A stretch of 64,000 bases of DNA from JANSYL01 sp965229695 (GTDB taxonomy: Bacteria; Pseudomonadota; Alphaproteobacteria; Rhodobacterales; Rhodobacteraceae). Position numbers and translations under genes: made by a program. This document shows, one piece after another, positions 16,005 through 25,535 of the stretch (position 1 is its first letter; each line of letters opens with the position of its first letter). The notes under the pieces are model-generated. The model was not told the DNA's origin. It did not search any database and was given only the letters and a program-made list of their open reading frames with translations. The DNA lies in NCBI GenBank assembly GCA_965229695.1, contig OZ245921.1:2604001-2668000 (forward strand), given 5' to 3'.

Positions 16005-17537
16005 TCAGCTTGGGAACCTTATCTGAAATTGTGCCCCCGCTAGATTTGGCGCAAGGGTTAAATGTCCATCCAGGGCCTCCACGGTGGCCTTCACGATGTT
16101 CAACCCCATGCCTGCCCCCCCTCTGTCGCGGCGGGTTGTGAAGAAGGGCGTCATGATTTTATCTCGATTTCCAGCGCTGATGCCCGCCCCATCATCTTTG
16201 ATCGTAAGGGAGGTACCGGATGCATCTTCGGATGCGCTCAAAACGACCTGTTGGGCCCCGTGCTGCTGGGCGTTTTCGAGCATATGGGTGAGGATTATCG
16301 TCAGGGTGGTTTGGTGCGCCGGCAACGGAACATGACCGTTTCTAAGGATGATCGTGAGTGAGGGGAATTTAAGCCGCAGAGCACCCTCTAACGCGCTCAG
16401 GGCACAGATGCCCTCGATTGCGTTTTGTTCGGCCAAGCTAAAGGCGCGCATGCTGGAGAGAAGCTCTTCCATCCGAGACGTGTCGCGTTCAATGTTTTCC
16501 AGAAACCTGCGGCGTTGGTCCCGGGTCATGTCCGGATCCTGCAAGAGCTCGGCGGCGCCTTTCACGGATGTGAGGGGCGACTTCAATTCATGGGTGACGT
16601 GGGCGGTGTAGGATTTTAGCGCATCTTGTTGACTTTGGAGCCGCTTCGTCAGCGCTTGGAAACTGTGGCTGAGGTTCGCGATCTCGCGGGTGCCGTAATG
16701 GTCCAACGGCTCCCACCGTTTGCCCTTCCCAGTGGCCTCGCTGCGTTGGATTAGGGACTGGATTGGGCGCGTGATGAAGCGCCAGAAAATGAACCCGATC
16801 AAACCGGTGGAAATGATGACAAACAGGCTCGCTTTGGCCAAGTTGAAGCGTTCGCCATAGAGGAACCGGAAGATGTGGTTTGGCGTGCGGCTGATATAAA
16901 CGGCACCGATGATCTCGCTGTCGACGACAACAGGCATAGCGACGAACACCCGGACCCGAGTGCCACGGCTGAAGGAATAGACGGCGGGTTCCGGCGTTTC
17001 GCGGACACGGACCCGGGCGACGGACACAATTTCGCCCTGCAGCGCTCGGGCCACCTCGCAAACATGGCGTAGGGACAGGCCAATCTCAGCGCTTCCGGCG
17101 ATCACGTTGCCGCTCACATCAAGAAGTCGATAGCCGGCCAGCGTATTGGTTTGAGAGGCATCCGAGATACGCGAGAGCTCTGGCCCAATTTCGGCGTAAA
17201 CAGGGGCGGGCGGATTCGTGATTGGGACTGCATCCGGGCGCGGGGCAAGGATTGCATCGGGCTGCATCGATAAAGACGGGAAAACGGGCGTGTAGCTTTC
17301 TTGTAGAACGGGGGGGGCCTCGGCAGCACCCGTTTCGGCGCGATAGAGTTCGCGGTAGATCGCCGCCATAACCGATGCTTGGCTGAGCAGGCTTTCCTCG
17401 GTCTGTTGTACGAGTTGGTTCGCATAAAACCGAAACAGAAAGAGGCCCGTGAACGGTAGGCATGTCACCAAGCCCAGAACCACGGCAACGACGAGCCAAA
17501 GACGCGGGCGCCATTTTCGGATCACGCCGCGCGGCAT
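16005..17537 (-). CDS. Membrane sensor histidine kinase
   Basis: A 510-residue kinase. A first membrane helix (about residues 13-32) is followed by a roughly 250-residue periplasmic sensor, a second helix (ASLFVIISTGLIGFIFWRF), a HAMP region, the H-box SYTAHVTHELKSPLTSVKGA with the phosphorylated histidine, and the ATPase domain ending DGAGISAGNRDKI...GGAGMGLNIV. ATG 17537 is supported by GAGGATGGGG upstream; the gene then overlaps the response-regulator stop by 16 bp. It should phosphorylate the regulator encoded upstream. Signal unknown. Confidence 0.9.
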   Translation of the reverse strand: MPRGVIRKWRPRLWLVVAVVLGLVTCLPFTGLFLFRFYANQLVQQTEESLLSQASVMAAIYRELYRAETGAAEAPPVLQESYTPVFPSLSMQPDAILAPRPDAVPITNPPAPVYAEIGPELSRISDASQTNTLAGYRLLDVSGNVIAGSAEIGLSLRHVCEVARALQGEIVSVARVRVRETPEPAVYSFSRGTRVRVFVAMPVVVDSEIIGAVYISRTPNHIFRFLYGERFNLAKASLFVIISTGLIGFIFWRFITRPIQSLIQRSEATGKGKRWEPLDHYGTREIANLSHSFQALTKRLQSQQDALKSYTAHVTHELKSPLTSVKGAAELLQDPDMTRDQRRRFLENIERDTSRMEELLSSMRAFSLAEQNAIEGICALSALEGALRLKFPSLTIILRNGHVPLPAHQTTLTIILTHMLENAQQHGAQQVVLSASEDASGTSLTIKDDGAGISAGNRDKIMTPFFTTRRDRGGAGMGLNIVKATVEALDGHLTLAPNLAGAQFQIRFPS

Positions 17538-18217
17538 GACCCCATCCTCAGCCCGACGCCATGGACGGTTACGATGCTCTCTGAGCAACCCGCTTGGGTC
17601 AACTTGTTGCGGATGTTGCGGATATGGCTGTCGATCGTACGGTCCGAGACGTGGATGTTGTGCCCGTAGATCGCGTCAACAAGTTGTTGGCGGGATAGAA
17701 TATGGCCAGGCTTTGCCATTAGGGTTTCAAGCAACGAGAACTCGGAGGCTGTTAAAGCGACGTCTCTGTCGGCCAGACGGCACAGATGCCGATCCGGTTC
17801 GATGTTTAGATCGCCATGGCGAAGCGACGTATCGGTCGGTGCGGCCGTGTGGTCCTGTGTCCGCTTCAAAATCGCTTTGATGCGTGCGACCAATTCCCGA
17901 GGTGAAAACGGCTTGGTCACATAGTCGTCGCCGCCAATCTCCAATCCAATGATCCGGTCAATCTCCTCATCCCGCGCCGTCAGGAAGAGGATGGGCAGGT
18001 CGGAGGATTTGCGCAATTCTCGGCAAACCTCCAGGCCGTCCATTTCAGGCAATCCGATGTCGAGAACCATAAGGTTTGGCGGGTCAAGCCGGGCCTGTTC
18101 CAAAGCCGACAAACCATGCTTGGCAAAAGCAACGTTGAACCCCGCTTTTTCCAAAGAAAACCCTATCACGTCACGGATATTGGGGTCGTCATCAACGATG
18201 AGGATTTGGTCGGGCAT
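17522..18217 (-). CDS. OmpR/PhoB-type response regulator
   Basis: A 231-residue two-domain regulator. The receiver domain has the acidic pair DDD (residues 9-11), phospho-acceptor Asp53 in MVLDIGLPEMDG, the Thr in LFLTARDE and Lys in YVTKPFSP. The C-terminal winged helix (about 130-225) contains LTASEFSLLETLMAKPGHILSRQQL (seen in two runs) and DRTIDSHIRNIRNKL. It overlaps the upstream DUF4173 gene by 26 bp and the kinase gene by 16 bp, so the three are tightly coupled. Confidence 0.93.
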   Translation of the reverse strand: MPDQILIVDDDPNIRDVIGFSLEKAGFNVAFAKHGLSALEQARLDPPNLMVLDIGLPEMDGLEVCRELRKSSDLPILFLTARDEEIDRIIGLEIGGDDYVTKPFSPRELVARIKAILKRTQDHTAAPTDTSLRHGDLNIEPDRHLCRLADRDVALTASEFSLLETLMAKPGHILSRQQLVDAIYGHNIHVSDRTIDSHIRNIRNKLTQAGCSESIVTVHGVGLRMGSCRAA

Positions 18218-19751
18218 CAGCCACTTGTCCCTGTTGTTCTGCCGTAAGGTAGACCTGTAGTCGCCATTTCCGAAAGCTCCAATCCCGCCAATTCTCGATC
18301 GGGGTATGCCCCACGTATGTGCTTGTACTGCACATGGTCCGGCCGGTCATTCGGTCATGGTCAAGGATCAAGGGCAACGCATGTTCCCCCAGCGCGCAGA
18401 CATAGCGGTTATCAAGCGGGGTGCCGTTCTGAGAGTGGTGGAGGTTGTAGTCGGCAATCACCCAGGCAAAGTTTACAAAGCAACACAGGTACAGCGTGCC
18501 CATCAAGGCCAAGATATTCATCTTCAACAGCCAAGCCACATCGTAGGTTTTGAAGATCTGCACAATCGTTAAGATCAGACCAACAAATACCAGACCCATC
18601 CAGATAAACGCCGCAACCCGCAAATAGGTGAGGGAGTACGCCTCTACATACAGGGTCAGCCGGAACGCAGCCGTGATGACGAGAAATAGGGTTTGCGCCA
18701 ACCAGAGGAACAGCAAGTTCATCAAGACACGGCTCTCCCGAACCATGCGATGTGTGATGATCGCAAACACACCTGCCAAAAGCGCAGTGACGACCAGCGG
18801 ATAGGCGCCCCGATGGGCATAGCTGGCGTAGGTCATCCCTTGGGGCAATGACATCCCACCGGCCAGTACGCCGACATCCAGGATCGTTTGGAACAGGAAA
18901 AGACCGTTAAACAGAACAAGTGAGTTGCGGACGGAGTCCAGACTCACCAACGATGCTAACCAAGGCATCCGAGCAGCCTTTAAGCTGGGCCCTTTTGCCA
19001 CCGGTCCGATCCAAGATGCACTGAGGTTCAGGTACGGCCAGACAAAAGAGGCAACGACCAACCAAAACAGAAGTCGAATAGCCTGCTGATCGGTGATGAA
19101 TTCGAGTTGCGAGAACTGGTTCAGAAACTGCTCCAAGACTGGATTGGCAGACGTCAGCAGGAAAAGAAAAACCAGTCCGACACTGATTGGTAGGATGAGC
19201 GCCTTCATTTGGTGCAGTGAACGGCCTGTCGTTCGCACTTCTTGCGCGTCGCGCACCACGCCCACCGGCAACAAAAAGGCGCCCACGGTCGATACCCGCA
19301 CCATGGCCCACACGGCTTGCCACCATTCGACAAGACGCCCGTAGCTGACCCACACAACCAAAGCTGTGATCCCGGCCCCCGTGAATAGAAGCGACAACGG
19401 TTGCAGTTGTTCAACGACAGGTAGGTTCGCAATCACTTGGCTGCCCAAAGCGACGGCCCATGCTCGGGGCGATGTCTTCCCAGGTTTCATCGCCAAGATA
19501 CTTGCCGACAAAGCCAGGGCGAAAAACGCCACAGACAAACCTGGATTATGGTCCCAAAATAGCCAATCCGCCAACGCGACCATGGCGAGCAGCAGAAAAA
19601 CTGAGCGTGGGTTGCGAAGATCGGTGACCTTCAAGAGCGAAGCCGGCTTCTTTCCAATGTCAGCGGCGACGGCCTCCACGTCGCTTTGAAGCCACCACCC
19701 GTCCAGCCGAATTGAATCAGGCACGCCGTTGATTACTAATTGTTTGGTCAT
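18192..19751 (-). CDS. DUF4173-like polytopic membrane protein
   Basis: A 519-residue protein with about 10-12 hydrophobic segments and a C-terminal soluble tail. The pattern ADWLFWDHNPGLSVAFF near the N-terminus and the paired SYGRLVEW / VVRDAQEVRTTGRS region fit the DUF4173 family, whose function is unknown. It is first in an operon with a response regulator and sensor kinase. By position it may be the output or the sensory partner of that two-component system. The assignment to DUF4173 rests on recognition of pattern only. Confidence 0.7.
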   Translation of the reverse strand: MTKQLVINGVPDSIRLDGWWLQSDVEAVAADIGKKPASLLKVTDLRNPRSVFLLLAMVALADWLFWDHNPGLSVAFFALALSASILAMKPGKTSPRAWAVALGSQVIANLPVVEQLQPLSLLFTGAGITALVVWVSYGRLVEWWQAVWAMVRVSTVGAFLLPVGVVRDAQEVRTTGRSLHQMKALILPISVGLVFLFLLTSANPVLEQFLNQFSQLEFITDQQAIRLLFWLVVASFVWPYLNLSASWIGPVAKGPSLKAARMPWLASLVSLDSVRNSLVLFNGLFLFQTILDVGVLAGGMSLPQGMTYASYAHRGAYPLVVTALLAGVFAIITHRMVRESRVLMNLLFLWLAQTLFLVITAAFRLTLYVEAYSLTYLRVAAFIWMGLVFVGLILTIVQIFKTYDVAWLLKMNILALMGTLYLCCFVNFAWVIADYNLHHSQNGTPLDNRYVCALGEHALPLILDHDRMTGRTMCSTSTYVGHTPIENWRDWSFRKWRLQVYLTAEQQGQVADARPNPHR

Positions 19752-20220
19752 GTTATCCCTCTGAGAAAAATCAGTTTGCTTCAGAGTGGTTTTGGCAAGC
19801 CGGTTTGCAGTCGGCTGTGGCGGATTGCGCAGGTGCTGAGGTCATTTCGTGCAGAATTTGTGCAGCCAACGGATTGGCGCAACGGGCAGCTAAGGAACGA
19901 CACTGCTGAGAGGACAGTTTGACATTATTTTCTTCGGCTAAATCGACGAGGCTAAGGGTGTGGTTTTTGTGTGGATTATCGCTGCGTTCGGTCTCGCAAC
20001 CACCGCGGTCCGTGATGCGGGAGAAGCGGGCCTAGGAACCGGCTCGATAGATGCCATCGTCGTTTGCGAACACCACCTCAAAACCATTGTGATTTTGCCG
20101 GCGCAGCGAATGTCGGCAAAGCGGGCCGCGACCGCAACATTTGAATACCGTTCTTAAGGTCGGCTTTGGGCCGTTCATGAAGGACCGCAAAATGTTGGCG
20201 ACCTTTGGGATAACTCGGCT
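19752..20220. other. Intergenic, promoter region of TCS operon
   Basis: About 470 bp upstream of the minus-strand membrane-protein operon and downstream of the next minus-strand gene. Two short plus-strand frames (19740-19922, 19960-20157) have neither a ribosome binding site nor recognisable similarity. I see no RNA gene or repeat here. Confidence 0.4.
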
Positions 20221-21240
20221 TTAATCGCCCCGTGGCCCAACAACACGCTTCGGCAAATTCGCTCCGTCAGAGCTTCCGCGCTTGTGAGCCTTCACCCTCA
20301 CAATTTTTCCGCTTGCGTACCGTCTTTCATGCTCGGCGACCCAATGCTCAACGGGCCCGGATCTATTTGCTGGCTGAATCTGTTCGAACCGCAGCCTCGC
20401 CTTGTGTTCGGATAGGTGCCGCGCTGCCGATGGCCCAATTCGAATTGTCACGTGAGATTTCAAGCTTTCGGTCATCCATGACTTGCTGAACTTTCGTGCT
20501 GCTTTGGCCTCAGCTGCCGTCAAGCTGGCAACTTCTTGCGGCACCAAATCGTCTTCACGTGCAGCAAGCGCGGCAAAAAGCATGAACCCAATCACCATCT
20601 CATATGTAACGTGGCCCTGATGTTTTTCGAAGTGTGCTCTGGTTGCCTCTTCGGTTTTCAGCAACCCCGCACGCATAAGGCCCGCAAAAACGGCTCGTTC
20701 CGGATGCCAGCTCACACTCCCAAAGTCGGCGCGGCCATCATTGGCTTTGGAAATCTCCAATGTCGTTGGCGCATCAAAGAATGATTTTTCGCCAGATGCA
20801 TTAAACAACCGCACGGTCAGCTTGTCGGAAGGCCTATTGTCGAAGAGGAAACCTCTCTGAAAGCGGTGGCTCAGCTCCTCATCCGTCTGAGTTGTCACCC
20901 CGCGCGCAACACGGTCTTCCCAGAGTCTTCGGTCATCGTATTCCACCCAGACGAGGTCTCTAGGGAAGTCCACATTGCGGACATAGTCTTGAATATTGGC
21001 CTCTGGTCGGTCCTCCCAAGGCATCCCTTGGACATCCATTCTGAGGGTGTCGAGGTAGTTTGCGGCATTATGGTCGAGCAAGTAGACACTGGCTTCTGAA
21101 ATATCGCTGAAAACCGTTTGCCAATGTGCGCGGACTTCGTCTGCGGTGACGGTCCGCCCATCAGGGCCGACCATATCTACGAATTCACGCTTTTGTAAGT
21201 TGCGACCCACCCGCAGGGCGATTGTCTTGTGAAGGATCAT
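20221..21240 (-). CDS. Hypothetical protein
   Basis: A 339-residue soluble protein I cannot place in a family. It has a charged N-terminal half with VYLLDHNAANYLDTLRMDVQ and LVWVEYDDRRLWEDRV, an alanine-rich helix with MVIGFMLFAALAAREDDLVP around residues 215-235, and a basic C-terminus (HKRGSSDGANLPKRVVGPRG). The basic G-rich tail resembles endings seen in phage-associated or plasmid proteins of Rhodobacteraceae (V-x-A-H-x-R-G), which is only suggestive. It stands alone, between the TCS operon and the secretion genes, each more than 200 bp away. Confidence 0.6.
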   Translation of the reverse strand: MILHKTIALRVGRNLQKREFVDMVGPDGRTVTADEVRAHWQTVFSDISEASVYLLDHNAANYLDTLRMDVQGMPWEDRPEANIQDYVRNVDFPRDLVWVEYDDRRLWEDRVARGVTTQTDEELSHRFQRGFLFDNRPSDKLTVRLFNASGEKSFFDAPTTLEISKANDGRADFGSVSWHPERAVFAGLMRAGLLKTEEATRAHFEKHQGHVTYEMVIGFMLFAALAAREDDLVPQEVASLTAAEAKAARKFSKSWMTESLKSHVTIRIGPSAARHLSEHKARLRFEQIQPANRSGPVEHWVAEHERRYASGKIVRVKAHKRGSSDGANLPKRVVGPRGD

Positions 21241-21464
21241 TTCATGTTCATAAAGATGAACTGGTGATTAAGGCTAGGTGAAATTTTGCACCAAAATTCA
21301 ACCTTCTGCTGAGTTTGGGCTTGAACACAACATTGGAGTTACTGGTGCTAGAAAACCGAAGAAGTGTGGGTTTCCCAACCTCTGGTTCTCGAGATCATCC
21401 GTCGATCTTTCAACTGAGCCGACAGAAACGACCGCGCCTAAACCTCCGGGTCGAGCACCCCTTT

Positions 21465-22772
21465 TCACTCCTCCCGAAACGCTCGGTTGAAGTAGTCGGT
21501 CAAGGGCCGCAGCAGATACTGCATGGGCGTTTGATCTCGGGTTCGGATGAAGGCCTCGACCGGCATGCCGGGCAGCAGGGTCAGGTCGGCGATGCGGTCG
21601 ATTTCGCCGGGGCTTAGGATCAGTTCGGCATCGTAGAAGCTGGCGCCGGTAACCTCATCCAGGAAGGCATCGGCGGAGATGCGGGTAACCTGGCCGAAAA
21701 GCTCGGGCGTGGTGCGCGTGTTGAAGGCAGGGAAGCGCAGGATGGCCTCTTGGCCTTGGTAGACCTGATCGACATGGATGGCCTCGACCCGGGCGGCGAT
21801 CACCAGCGGGCGGTCTTGCGGGACCAGGAACATCACTGGTTCGGCGGGGCGCACGACCGATTGCGCGCCAAAGATCGTCAGCCCATAGACCAGGCCCGAA
21901 ACGGGCGCGCGCAGATCCATACGGGCGATGCGGCGGGACAGATCACGCTCGCGCTCGGCCAGGGTTTCTTCGTTGACGCGTAGCTCCCGCAGCTCACCAA
22001 TCGCTTGTTCGCGGCGGGCGGTTCGAAGCTGCAGCACGGCCAGTTCAATCTCGGTCACGCGGCTGCGGGTTTGGGCGATGCGGGCCTCAATCTCTCCGAT
22101 GGAACCAGCAATCCCTGCCTCATCGCGCTGCAGCGCCAGGACGCGGGCGGATTGGGCGAGCCCGCGGTCCAGCAGGCTTTGCTGGGCGGCGAGATCTTCA
22201 CCAATCAGAACTTGCTGGCGGGCAAAGGCGGTCAATTGCGCCTCGAGCCCCGCAATCTCATCGCTGATTTGGCCCGCCTGACGTTGCAATTGTTCGATCT
22301 GGCGCGTGAAGCTTTCCAGTCGGGCGGCGAAAAGATTGGATTGACCGGTCAGAATGTCGGCCAAGGTTGCATCGGCCTCCGTCGCCGCGACGAGGCCAGG
22401 CCCAAAGGACAGCGCGTCCGCGCCATCGCGCTCAGCCTCCAACCTGGCGCGGCGGGCGCGCAACTCGTTCAGTTGGTTTTGTACCACGGCCAGTTCCGAG
22501 GCGAGTTCGGCCCCATCCAGGCGCAGCAGGACGTCACCGGCTGCGACATGGTCGCCTTCTTCTGCCAAAAGCTCAGCCACCACGCCACCATCAGGGTGCT
22601 GGATGGCCTGTCGGTTCTGATCCACTTCGATCACGCCGCTGGCCACCACCGCGCCCGCCAAGCTGGCGCCGACGGCCCAGGTGCCAAACCCGCCCAGCAG
22701 GATCAGAACCGCGATCAGCCCAAGCCAGGTGGGGCGGCGGGTGGACCAAGGCTGCGGGTCTGCTTGGCTCAT
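21465..22772 (-). CDS. Type I secretion periplasmic adaptor (HlyD family)
   Basis: A 435-residue membrane fusion protein. A single membrane helix (about residues 15-36) is followed by the biotinyl/lipoyl half-motif (VVAELLAEEGDHVAAGDVLLRLDG), a long coiled coil with repeated Gln/Ala/Arg-rich heptads (about 80-250), and the returning beta domain (DLRAPVSGLVYGL) with a late IHVDQVYQGQEAILRF strand. It bridges the ABC exporter and a TolC-type outer-membrane channel, which is not encoded here. Its start overlaps the exporter stop by 4 bp. Confidence 0.93.
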   Translation of the reverse strand: MSQADPQPWSTRRPTWLGLIAVLILLGGFGTWAVGASLAGAVVASGVIEVDQNRQAIQHPDGGVVAELLAEEGDHVAAGDVLLRLDGAELASELAVVQNQLNELRARRARLEAERDGADALSFGPGLVAATEADATLADILTGQSNLFAARLESFTRQIEQLQRQAGQISDEIAGLEAQLTAFARQQVLIGEDLAAQQSLLDRGLAQSARVLALQRDEAGIAGSIGEIEARIAQTRSRVTEIELAVLQLRTARREQAIGELRELRVNEETLAERERDLSRRIARMDLRAPVSGLVYGLTIFGAQSVVRPAEPVMFLVPQDRPLVIAARVEAIHVDQVYQGQEAILRFPAFNTRTTPELFGQVTRISADAFLDEVTGASFYDAELILSPGEIDRIADLTLLPGMPVEAFIRTRDQTPMQYLLRPLTDYFNRAFREE

Positions 22773-24445
22773 GCCGTAACCTCCGCTGCCGGGACCGCGC
22801 GCAGATCGGCATGGTTAACCACCATCTTTTGCAGCACCTCATCACGCGGTCCGAACATGCGGGCCAGGCCCTGATCCAGCACCAACAGCGTGTCACAGGA
22901 TTGGATGGCGGCAGGTCTATGTGCCATGATCAGGGCCGATTTGCCCTGCGCCTTCATCTCGCGAATGGCGAAGTTCAACGCCTCGCTGCCATCATGGTCA
23001 AGATTGGCGTTGGGTTCATCCAAGACCAGCAGGACGGGATCGGAATAGAGCGCGCGCGCCAGACCGATGCGCTGTATCTGCCCGCCCGACAGCCGTGCGC
23101 CGAGGGAGGAGACCGGGGTATCATAGCCTTGTGGCTGTCTCAGGATGATCTCATGGGCCGCGGCCTTTTGCGCGGCCGCCACGATCGCCTGCGGATCGGG
23201 GTTGGGATCAAGGCGGGCGATGTTCTCGCCAATGGTGCCGTCAAAAAGCGTGACCTGCTGCGGCAGATAGCCGATCAGCCGCCCCAGGATATCCGGGTCG
23301 TATTGATCGAGGCTTGCGCCACCCAAGCGGATTTGCCCGCTGGCTGGCGTCCAAGCCCCAATGATGGCGCGGGCAAGCGTGGTTTTGCCAGAGCCGGAGG
23401 GGCCGATGATGCCCACAGCCTCCCCCGGTTGTACCTTGAAACTGACCATGCGCAGGGTGGCCGTGGCTTCCCCTGGGGGCACGATGGACAGGTTGCTGAC
23501 CTCCAACTTCGCCTCGGGGCGCGGCAGCGCTAGACGCTCCGGCTCCTCCGGGGTGTTGGCCAGCAGGGATTTGAGGTTTGCCCAACCTTGGCGCGCGCCC
23601 TGGATCGCCGCCCATTGGCCCACGGCCAGTTCTATGGGCGCAAGCGCGCGGCCCAATAGGATCGAACCCGCGATCATGGCACCGGCGGTTAATTGGTTCT
23701 GCAACACCAGATAGGCCCCAAGCCCAAGCATCGCGGATTGCAGGAAAAGCCGCAGGGTTTTGGTCAGGGTGGTGAACCCGCCAACCCGATCGCTCGACAG
23801 CATGGATTTGCCCAAAGCGTCCTGGCGCTGCGCCTTCCATCTTGCGAAGGCCGCGCCGCGCATGCCCAGGCTGCGCACCAGTTCTGCCTCGCCTTGGATC
23901 TGGGCCGCCAATCGCTGCGCACCACCCGAGGCGCTCGACGCCTCCCGCAGGGCGGCGCGGGTGACCCATTGGTTGATCACGGCGATCAGGATCAGAAGGC
24001 TACCACCGGCGACCGCAAGCCAGCCGAGCCAGGGGTGGAAGATGAAGATCGCGGCGATGAAAACTGGCGTCCAGGGGATATCGAACAGCGCCATGAAGAC
24101 GGGGGAACTCATCAAACGCTGCACCGATTCCAAATCCTGCAAGCCCGATTGCGGCTTTCCATCCCGCCGCGCGCGCTCGACCACGGCCGCAAAGACCCGC
24201 GCATCAAGCCCATCTTGCAACGTTGCCCCAACCCGCGCGGCCACCCGCGCCCGGGCGTAATCCAGAATGCCCATCATCAGGAACAAGAAGGTGACCAGGA
24301 TCGAGAGCGCCAGCAACGTCTCCTCCGCCCGGCTGCTAAGCACGCGGTCATAGACCTGCAACATGTAAAGCGGGCCGGTCAGCATCAGGAGGTTGACGAA
24401 GATACTGAAGAAAAACACCAGCCAGAGCGGGTGGGAAAACGGCAT
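22769..24445 (-). CDS. Type I secretion ABC exporter (PrtD type)
   Basis: A 558-residue half-transporter with an N-terminal membrane domain (helices within about residues 8-280) and a nucleotide-binding domain: Walker A GIIGPSGSGKTTLARAI, signature ARLSGGQIQRIGLARAL, Walker B LLVLDEPNANLD and the switch histidine in IMAHRP. There is no N-terminal C39 peptidase domain, as expected for exporters of RTX proteins with an uncleaved C-terminal signal. It is divergent from the RTX operon at 24995-32608, its likely client. Confidence 0.93.
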   Translation of the reverse strand: MPFSHPLWLVFFFSIFVNLLMLTGPLYMLQVYDRVLSSRAEETLLALSILVTFLFLMMGILDYARARVAARVGATLQDGLDARVFAAVVERARRDGKPQSGLQDLESVQRLMSSPVFMALFDIPWTPVFIAAIFIFHPWLGWLAVAGGSLLILIAVINQWVTRAALREASSASGGAQRLAAQIQGEAELVRSLGMRGAAFARWKAQRQDALGKSMLSSDRVGGFTTLTKTLRLFLQSAMLGLGAYLVLQNQLTAGAMIAGSILLGRALAPIELAVGQWAAIQGARQGWANLKSLLANTPEEPERLALPRPEAKLEVSNLSIVPPGEATATLRMVSFKVQPGEAVGIIGPSGSGKTTLARAIIGAWTPASGQIRLGGASLDQYDPDILGRLIGYLPQQVTLFDGTIGENIARLDPNPDPQAIVAAAQKAAAHEIILRQPQGYDTPVSSLGARLSGGQIQRIGLARALYSDPVLLVLDEPNANLDHDGSEALNFAIREMKAQGKSALIMAHRPAAIQSCDTLLVLDQGLARMFGPRDEVLQKMVVNHADLRAVPAAEVTA

Positions 24446-24994
24446 TATGGGTACTCGAGGAAATGTTTGTGTGGAAATGAATGAGGGAATCGAAGAGTGG
24501 TAAGGAGTTTTGCTTAGATTAACTCACCACCGAGCTTGCCGCCATACGCAATTTTTCCGTTCCAGCAAGAATAGTTGAGTAAGCCATGGTAGTGCAATAT
24601 GGCAAATGTAGTGCACTATGGCTGACCTGTTGCGTTTTTTTTCGACCATTTAGCTATCAAATCTCGCACCTGGCGGGATGTTCAGTAATGAAGATGTGAT
24701 CCATTGGGCTGGTGGCCTCGGCTGACCTTCGATGTCAAGTGGAAATTTCTCAACATTAGTGGAATTTTTTATTGAAGGTATCGCCTCGTTTGATATCGTT
24801 GACTCATGTGTTGCGCGTCTTTTGGGGTGTTCGGATTGCGTTGGCGGTTTTTTGCGGCGGCCATAATTGCATGAGGTCGTGATAGGTATGGAGTCTGCTG
24901 ATAGTCACCGTTGGTTTCTGCGGGTGCTCCGTTGGGGGCTAAAGCGCTATTGTTGCCGCCCTCTTTGATTATTAAAAAGTCGGATTTGGTGGAA
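24446..24994. other. AT-richer divergent promoter region
   Basis: About 550 bp between the exporter gene and the small exported protein. Base composition is visibly more AT-rich than its surroundings. It holds the paired TAGTGCA elements at 24589-24622 and no convincing gene. Promoters for both divergent operons should lie here. Confidence 0.5.
24589..24622. promoter_or_regulatory. Direct repeat with TAGTGCA core
   Basis: GTAGTGCAATATGGC (24589-24603) and GTAGTGCACTATGGC (24608-24622) differ at one position and are spaced 19 bp start to start, roughly two helical turns. The second contains the palindrome TAGTGCACTA. This is a plausible regulator binding pair for the secretion/RTX locus. Confidence 0.45.
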
Positions 24995-25429
24995 GTGAAA
25001 CAGGTCTTTCAGCGAGTATTGACGATATCGATTTTATCGACCTGCCTGATTTCCTTTAATTCAAGTGCCGGATTTGCGGATGACCAAATGAGCTGTGCTG
25101 ATCTGCCCCCGCTTCAAGATCGCGATTCTATGATCGAATTTCGTGACGATTTGAGTTCAAAAATGGAGATACTTTTAGAAACCGGCGAGCGCTCCGTTTC
25201 TGAGTTTTTGGCTGGCTGTGGTTTCGCGGATTTAGGCGTGGTCGATTTTGAGGGGGCGACCCAGCAGCTGCAAGAGCACTTGGTTTCCAAAGATGCCGAG
25301 AGTCTTCGGATGTTCTCGCTTCGGCGGTCGGGGCTTTCAACCAGTGAAGAAATTAGAGTCCTTCTTTTCTATGGATCTTCGAGTGAGTTTTCGCGCTTTG
25401 AGATCGATTTTTTTTATCACCACTTGTAA
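24995..25429 (+). CDS. Small exported protein, unknown function
   Basis: Begins with a likely signal peptide (VKQVFQRVLTISILSTCLIS, cleavage near SAGFADD), giving a small mature periplasmic or secreted protein with two cysteines (SCADLPP and LAGCGF). I do not recognise a family. The start is uncertain: GTG 24995 places the signal peptide at the very N-terminus, while GTG 24989 and a distal ATG at 24911 are also in frame. The gene precedes another small envelope protein and the giant RTX gene on the same strand. Low GC and Phe/Ser/Ile-rich codon use differ from the flanking genes. Confidence 0.5.
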   Translation: MKQVFQRVLTISILSTCLISFNSSAGFADDQMSCADLPPLQDRDSMIEFRDDLSSKMEILLETGERSVSEFLAGCGFADLGVVDFEGATQQLQEHLVSKDAESLRMFSLRRSGLSTSEEIRVLLFYGSSSEFSRFEIDFFYHHL

Positions 25430-25535
25430 ATATAGGAGTCTTCCATGAAGGCTATTGAGGTTCGCTGTCTCCCACTTGGAACGATTGCCGCTCAGACCTA
25501 TTATATAGGTGTATCATTTGCGGGCCGTGGATAGT

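Noticed and set aside
16005..19751. TCS plus membrane protein considered as CreBCD
   Set aside because: The membrane protein does not look like CreD, and the kinase has no special likeness to CreC beyond general kinase motifs.
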